Assembly: GCA_037974665.1 (NCBI GenBank) | Contig: CM075770.1 | Coordinates: 21,928,501 to 21,992,500 of the forward strand | Reading direction: 5' to 3' | From: Ehretia macrophylla | Lineage: Eukaryota; Streptophyta; Magnoliopsida; Boraginales; Ehretiaceae | DNA: 64,000 bases | Shown here: positions 59,731 to 64,000 of the stretch, piece after piece | Layout of the letters: every line of letters begins with the position of its first letter | Numbering within the stretch: position 1 is the stretch's first letter | Translations under genes and position numbers: made by a program | Notes under the pieces: model-generated | The model's input: the letters and a program-made list of their open reading frames with translations, nothing else | Databases searched by the model: none | What the model was told of the DNA's origin: nothing

Positions 59731-60682
59731 TCCAACAAGAACCCCTTATTCTCGCGAGTAAACTACCGCTTGCTATTGTTACTCTGACTACGAGAGCTAG
59801 GAGTTTACTTTCACAGTGTAACATAAATAATGAAAGAAATCAATAGAAAGCTTTCGCCTGTATTTGGGTATGGAGCCTGCTTTCTAGGGCTAGGTACCGG
59901 AAACATATAACCTTCTAGCATACCATAAGAATCTCTCTCATACTCCCAACTTTGTCCAGTCCAAAATACATGTGTTAAGCTTGTTCCTGATCTCTTTCTT
60001 CATTTATGACTGTGAATTTGCTTTCCTGGGCTTAACTTAAGCTCGAAATTGGCATTGGGACTGTTTGAATAAGCAATAGTAGTACTCGTCATTAGCTTAT
60101 TCTCTGCCTTTGACTAGAGTCCTGGAGTCCTTGAGCTAGAGTTCGTTCAAAAGCGCATAAGATAAGTTGAATAGCCTGAGCTAAGGCAATGTAAATTACA
60201 ATTCCGTCGTAACTCCAGCTTGACTATATGATGCCCAAATTTCCAAGTTTGAATCCCGAAAAAGATGTTATACTATGCATTTTCATTCTCATTTTGGTTC
60301 TGGCTGTTCACCTTCAATAATGATTTTTTGATCCTCTCCCGACCTTGCCAAGATCAATTCAAGTAGAAAAGATGGGTAAAAATCTATCTCTAATGGTTTA
60401 ACTGACCAAAAGTCCTGTTTTACTGCTGATGTGGAGAATTAGTACTAGCCTACTCGATATCTTCCTTCCGTCAATGGTTGAACCTTCTTTTCAGTTGTAT
60501 GCCTGTGATATTTGATGCTTCCTAGTATTGAGAAAGGCCAGGTCACAGGAATCTTCAAATTTCGAGTCAACAACCGTAACTCGAGCACCTAGCCCTAGCT
60601 CTTGGCCTGAGCCAAGTTATTCCCCGCTACTCCCGCTTTGACGACGTGCGGGCTGCCGGCTCATCCATCATCTCATGTTCTT
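59731..60682. other. Spacer before trnfM, nothing recognised
   Basis: Mitochondrial-type intergenic sequence with no frame of note, apart from a plus-strand frame (60638-60874) that runs antisense across trnfM. Confidence 0.5.
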
Positions 60683-60755
60683 AGGCGGGGACATGATTTA
60701 AACCTACAGTCTTCAGGTCATGAGCCTGATGAGTTGACCAATTCCTCTTCCCGTT
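60683..60755 (-). tRNA. trnfM: trnfM (anticodon CAU), decayed mitochondrial initiator tRNA gene
   Basis: The minus strand reads GAGGAATTGGTCAACTCATC for the D arm, with anticodon CAT at 60722-60720 in the loop CTCATGA, followed by the variable region and T arm. The length (73 bases) and order fit the native plant mitochondrial tRNA-fMet. Damage: the T-loop GTTCGAAT reads GTTTAAAT with both CpG bases changed, another T-arm G is lost, and the 5' acceptor strand carries G-to-A changes that break pairs. It lies downstream of rrn26 on the same strand, the usual plant linkage. It is a pseudogene in function. Confidence 0.88.
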
Positions 60756-61124
60756 CTCTTTCTTTCACTATTCCCACGTGGGTCCCCAGTTTTGGTTGCT
60801 TGGCCGGGATAGAACCAACGCTTAGTAAGCTTAGTAAGTGGCAGCGACAGCCCTTTGTATGGTTGGAACTATGAAGCTTACCTTATTATTAGAGAAAGGA
60901 GACTTGGCTTTTTCTTTTGACTAGGGTTAGCAGCTAAATTCAGTCTTCGAAACCCCATAACATAAAAAAATTATGGTGTGCATAAGCCCCTTTAGAGATA
61001 AGGGTGAATTTCTTGTGGTAGTAATTGCGAATGAGCAAGTAGGGGGCGGCAACTAAAAGAGGTAGCGAGACTGACCACAATTGCAAGAATAGGTTGACTT
61101 TCTTTCATTTTGGTTATGGAAAGT
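60756..61124. other. Spacer between trnfM and rrn26
   Basis: The rrn26 3' flanking region; no gene seen. Confidence 0.55.
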
Positions 61125-62267
61125 AAAAGTCGTTTCATTTAGTATGAGATCGCTTCATACCTCATGGTACTTATACCTCTCGCCTATCGAAGTTCTGTTC
61201 AAAAACCTCGTCTGAGAACTTGTATAGGGAAGGATTTCTCGCAGCGCAGCAGTTCTTCCATACCAACTTAGCTACCTAGTGCTGCTATTTTCATAACAAC
61301 TGGTACACCATTGGTTGGCCCAACCCAGTCTTCTCGTAGAAGGGTTGGCTCATCGCAGTTCTCCCTTTAACACCAATGGTAGATAGGAACCAAACAGTCT
61401 CACGACGTTCTAAACCCAACTCACGTACCACTTGAATCGGTGAACAATAGAACCCTTGGGACCTTCTTCAACCCCAGGATATGATGAGTCGACATCAAGG
61501 TGCCAAACGACTCCGTCGATAAGAGCTCTTGGCAGTCATCAGCCTGTTATCCCTGGTGTACCTTTGATTGTTGAGCAAGAACCCTTCCACACGGGACTCC
61601 CGGATCACTATGGACGACTTTCATCTCTGTTCGACCAGTCAGTCTCACAGTCAGCCAGGCTTATACCATTACGCTCACAAGCAGAATCTTAGCTTGAGCC
61701 TACCTTTGCATACCTCTGTTACTCTTTAGGAGGCATTCACCCCAAATAAACTATCATTCTCGCAGTGTCCTGCCTCTCCCCGAATGATCGGTGCGGTGGT
61801 TAGGCATCCTTAGACGAGAGAGTGGTCTTTCAGGATTGGTCGTTGTGTGTCACCACCTCCCACCTATCTTATACATTCGATCAAGGTTGTCACTACGAAG
61901 CTATAGTTAAGGTGCACGGGGTCTTACCGTCTAGCCATTGGTATTCCGCATCTTCACGGAGAATTCAATTTCATCGGGTCCATGTCGGAGATAGCGTGGC
62001 AGTTGTTACACCATTCGTGCAGGTCGCTACTTATGTGACAAGGAATTTCGCTACCTTAGGATAGTTAGAGTTATTGTTGCCGTTTACTGGGGCTTTCATT
62101 CAAAGCTTATAACACTTCTCCTTCCGACCTTCCAGCACCAGGCAGGTGTCAGACTCTATACATCATGTTTCCACTTAGTAGAGTCCTGTGTTTTTAATAA
62201 ACAGTTGCTACCCCCTAGTATGTGCCGCTTTCCTAATCAAAAGATAGGAGAACACCCCTTCTCCTGA
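61125..62267 (-). rRNA. rrn26: rrn26, mitochondrial large-subunit rRNA, 3' third (domains IV-VI), decayed
   Basis: The plus strand carries the reverse complement of the peptidyl-transferase half of large-subunit rRNA. Landmarks are AATTTCGCTACCTTAGGA near 62044, TTTTTAATAAACAGTTGC near 62191, TCATCAGCCTGTTATCCC near 61537 and the 3' domain to about 61125. The universal sarcin-ricin loop (family AGTACGAGAGGACC) appears at about 61326-61340 as TCTACGAGAAGAC on the minus strand, so ribosome function is lost. Many other positions show C/T and G/A differences. The gene is cut at 62267 by LTR I; the 5' two-thirds should continue on the far side of that insertion, outside the window. Confidence 0.92.
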
Positions 62268-64000
62268 TGTGATAACCCGAACCCGGCATGCATTTAATAG
62301 CACTTGACTGCATTTGATTAATTGTTTAATTAGTTAAATCAACCAATTTGCACTATTTTAATATTCCTCTTGGAAGTATTTAGTAGTTGTAAATTGAATA
62401 ATTAAAGATTATTACCTATTCTTGATAATTATAGTAATTGAATTTCCTTTCTTGTGACTAATTAAATGTTATCTTAAATGTTAGGGTTTAATTGTGTTTG
62501 ACTATGTGTTTATATTAACCCTCATTTGTAGCTTTATATTAACTTTATAATTCTTTAAAATATTCTAGAACTAGTGAAATTAATTATTTTAAATGAATAT
62601 TGATTATCTTGATTGTTTTGATTACTTTAAAAAAATCGGTTTTGGTTGTTTTGCGTTAAAATCACTCGGTTTTCAAATAAATGAGAAAGATAACTCCGAG
62701 CCGGAGTAAATTCTAAACTATGATGCTTTCCAAAAATAATATATTTCTTAGGTTCTTTGAGAATTAATTGTTACTTCTTTGTTGTCGCAACGTGCATTGC
62801 ATATCGAGAGAGATAGTTAGGAAATGAATTCGAGTCCTCAGCAAATAGTGAAACTAGTATTTAGATTACTTAAATTTTGTATTTTAATTGTTGTTAGCTA
62901 GAATTAAAATTATGTTACATGTTTTAGCCCTAAAATGCCTAAAATAAGCCTATTTGACCAAGTTAAGTTAGTTTGACCAAAGCTTGACCAATTTGACTTG
63001 TTGCCTCTTTTAAAATAGCTTAAAATAGCACAAAAATAAAAAAGAAAAGAGCTGAAAACAGAGCAGCCATGGCCGAAAAAATAAGGAGAAGAAAAAAAGA
63101 AAATTCAACTTCAATTTTTCGATTCTTCGCGAGGGCTTCCACGGGGTGGTTTCCGAGGCACTCTACGAGGTTTTCCTAGCGTCTAGGAGCGTCTGAGGTG
63201 AGGGTTTCATCGTTATTTGCGCATTTATACGTTGTGTATGTTAACTTTGTCAATTTTTAGATTTATTCGTAGATCGTTATTTAAAGCGATTTGATACTTC
63301 TAGAATGTTCCTTGGCATTTGTAGAACATGTATTTATAGCTTTGTAACATTTTCTGCTGTTAAATGTTGTGATTCCAAATTAAATTGTGAAATGAATAGT
63401 GTTTTGTGAATAGTAAAACCTTGAAACGTTGAAATTGCGCTGTTATGCTTTCCGTTGATGCAGAAACGTGCTAGGTATGCTAGAATGCTTAAATGTGTGG
63501 TTTGTTTGGGTTGCGTAGTGGAAAAAACGAGAATTAAGCCTTTGGGAAAGTCGGGGTCGTTTAGGTCGACTTTTGCGTTTTCTCGTTTTGCGTGTTGGCA
63601 TTGCTTCGGGAAGCCATGGAAGCAATTTTGGTACGATTATGGCGTTGGTTGGGTATTTGGTTGTTATAGTTGTAGTTCAAACGAGAAAGGGGGAAATCGG
63701 GGCTTTGCGCGAGTTCTAGGGTAAAGTAAGGTTTCGGGGTCTTTAGACGTGCCTTATGGTGACCTAGGAGGGTTGGCGAAGTCGGTTTCCAGAACTCGTA
63801 GCTCGTTTGGAAATGGTAGCGTTTTGATAGTTGGGGCCGATTTGTGTTTTTGTGTGTTTTCTTGTCTTTATGTTTATAGAATGCTTAGAATTACTTGGAA
63901 TACTTGTTTGAGTTGTTTTGGATTGAATTGCTTATCAAATTGCTGCTATTGCGTGCGAGAGTAACCTACTTTGTTATTCTCCCACGTGTGGCTTTATCGC
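62268..64000 (+). repeat. LTR I (plus strand, runs past the window end)
   Basis: It starts TGTGATAACCCGAACCCGG and is closely colinear with LTR E (12735-14465), through the GCTCGTTTGGAAATGGTAGC region to the AACCTACTTTGTTATTC block at 63963-63979. It is inserted in rrn26, so the expected target copy on the left is CCTGA (62263-62267). The window ends before the hairpin region, so a solo LTR cannot be told from a full element. ORFs 63443-63625, 63455-63724 and 63749-63964 are LTR-internal frames also found in E and F. Confidence 0.88.

Larger units (their letters stand above)
32573..62267. other. NUMT: mitochondrial DNA block in the nucleus, interrupted by solo LTR H
   Basis: The mitochondrial parts are 32573-32709 and 36597-62267, about 25.8 kb. 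Supporting markers are nad4L followed by atp4, trnfM downstream of rrn26, a mitovirus RNA polymerase remnant and a plastid psbJ fragment, all typical of angiosperm mitochondrial DNA. The long spacers have the mixed base composition and short dispersed repeats of such genomes. Nuclear location is inferred from LTR insertions with 5-bp duplications inside it and from C-to-T decay in nad4L, trnfM and rRNA. It may continue on both sides of the window beyond LTR G and LTR I. Confidence 0.87.

Noticed and set aside
32573..62267. The window as a genuine mitochondrial chromosome
   Set aside because: Long LTR elements with perfect 5-bp duplications, deep nesting and destroyed nad4L, trnfM and rRNA core motifs fit nuclear DNA, not an active mitochondrial genome.
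1..64000. CRISPR arrays, bacterial operons or phage modules
   Set aside because: No regularly spaced direct repeats with unique spacers and no prokaryotic gene organisation; all repeats are LTRs, target duplications or short mitochondrial repeats.

Overview
The window looks like nuclear, probably pericentromeric, DNA of a flowering plant (likely a eudicot; the species cannot be read from the sequence). It has two layers. One is a nest of chromodomain-type Ty3/gypsy LTR retrotransposons (Tekay/Del-like), primed by initiator tRNA-Met. The other is a large block of mitochondrial DNA in the nucleus (NUMT) into which the retrotransposons inserted.

The left half (1-32572) is read as nested insertions, which I label A to G. 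A (minus; gag, primer site and 5' LTR, 1-3970) sits in the LTR of B (plus, 3971-4831). B sits in the 3' LTR of C (minus, 4832-10987), a non-autonomous element with no gag-pol. C sits in the 5' LTR of D (plus, 10988-30748). D's gag is split at a zinc knuckle by E, a solo LTR (12735-24837) flanked by a 5-bp target duplication ATCGG. E is itself split by F, a complete minus-strand element (14466-23979) flanked by AAAGT. D lies in the LTR of G (30749-32572), which abuts mitochondrial sequence. F is the best preserved: one continuous gag-pol frame of about 1,540 codons, damaged only by stop codons. D has stops, frameshifts and a deletion that removes reverse transcriptase motif A.

The NUMT (32573-32709, then 36597-62267, about 25.8 kb visible) is broken by a 3.9-kb solo LTR, H (32710-36596, duplication AACTT). 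It ends at 62267, where LTR I (plus, running past the window end) is inserted in the mitochondrial 26S rRNA gene. It carries nad4L (pseudogene) and atp4 (still open) in their usual order, trnfM and the 3' third of rrn26. It also carries a mitovirus-type RNA polymerase remnant, a plastid psbJ fragment, and scraps of gypsy, copia and LINE reverse-transcription genes. The rest is typical unalignable plant mitochondrial spacer. Substitutions of the C-to-T type, often at CpG, damage nad4L, trnfM and the rRNA sarcin-ricin loop. That is the expected decay of methylated nuclear DNA and argues against this being the live mitochondrial genome.

Nothing here looks like a functional cellular operon. The most interesting points are the readable insertion chronology, the RNA virus to mitochondrion to nucleus transfer, a hairpin with compensating changes in the LTRs of several families, the gag-pol-less element C, and a small intact ORF with a TATA-box promoter inside the NUMT (51331-51642).
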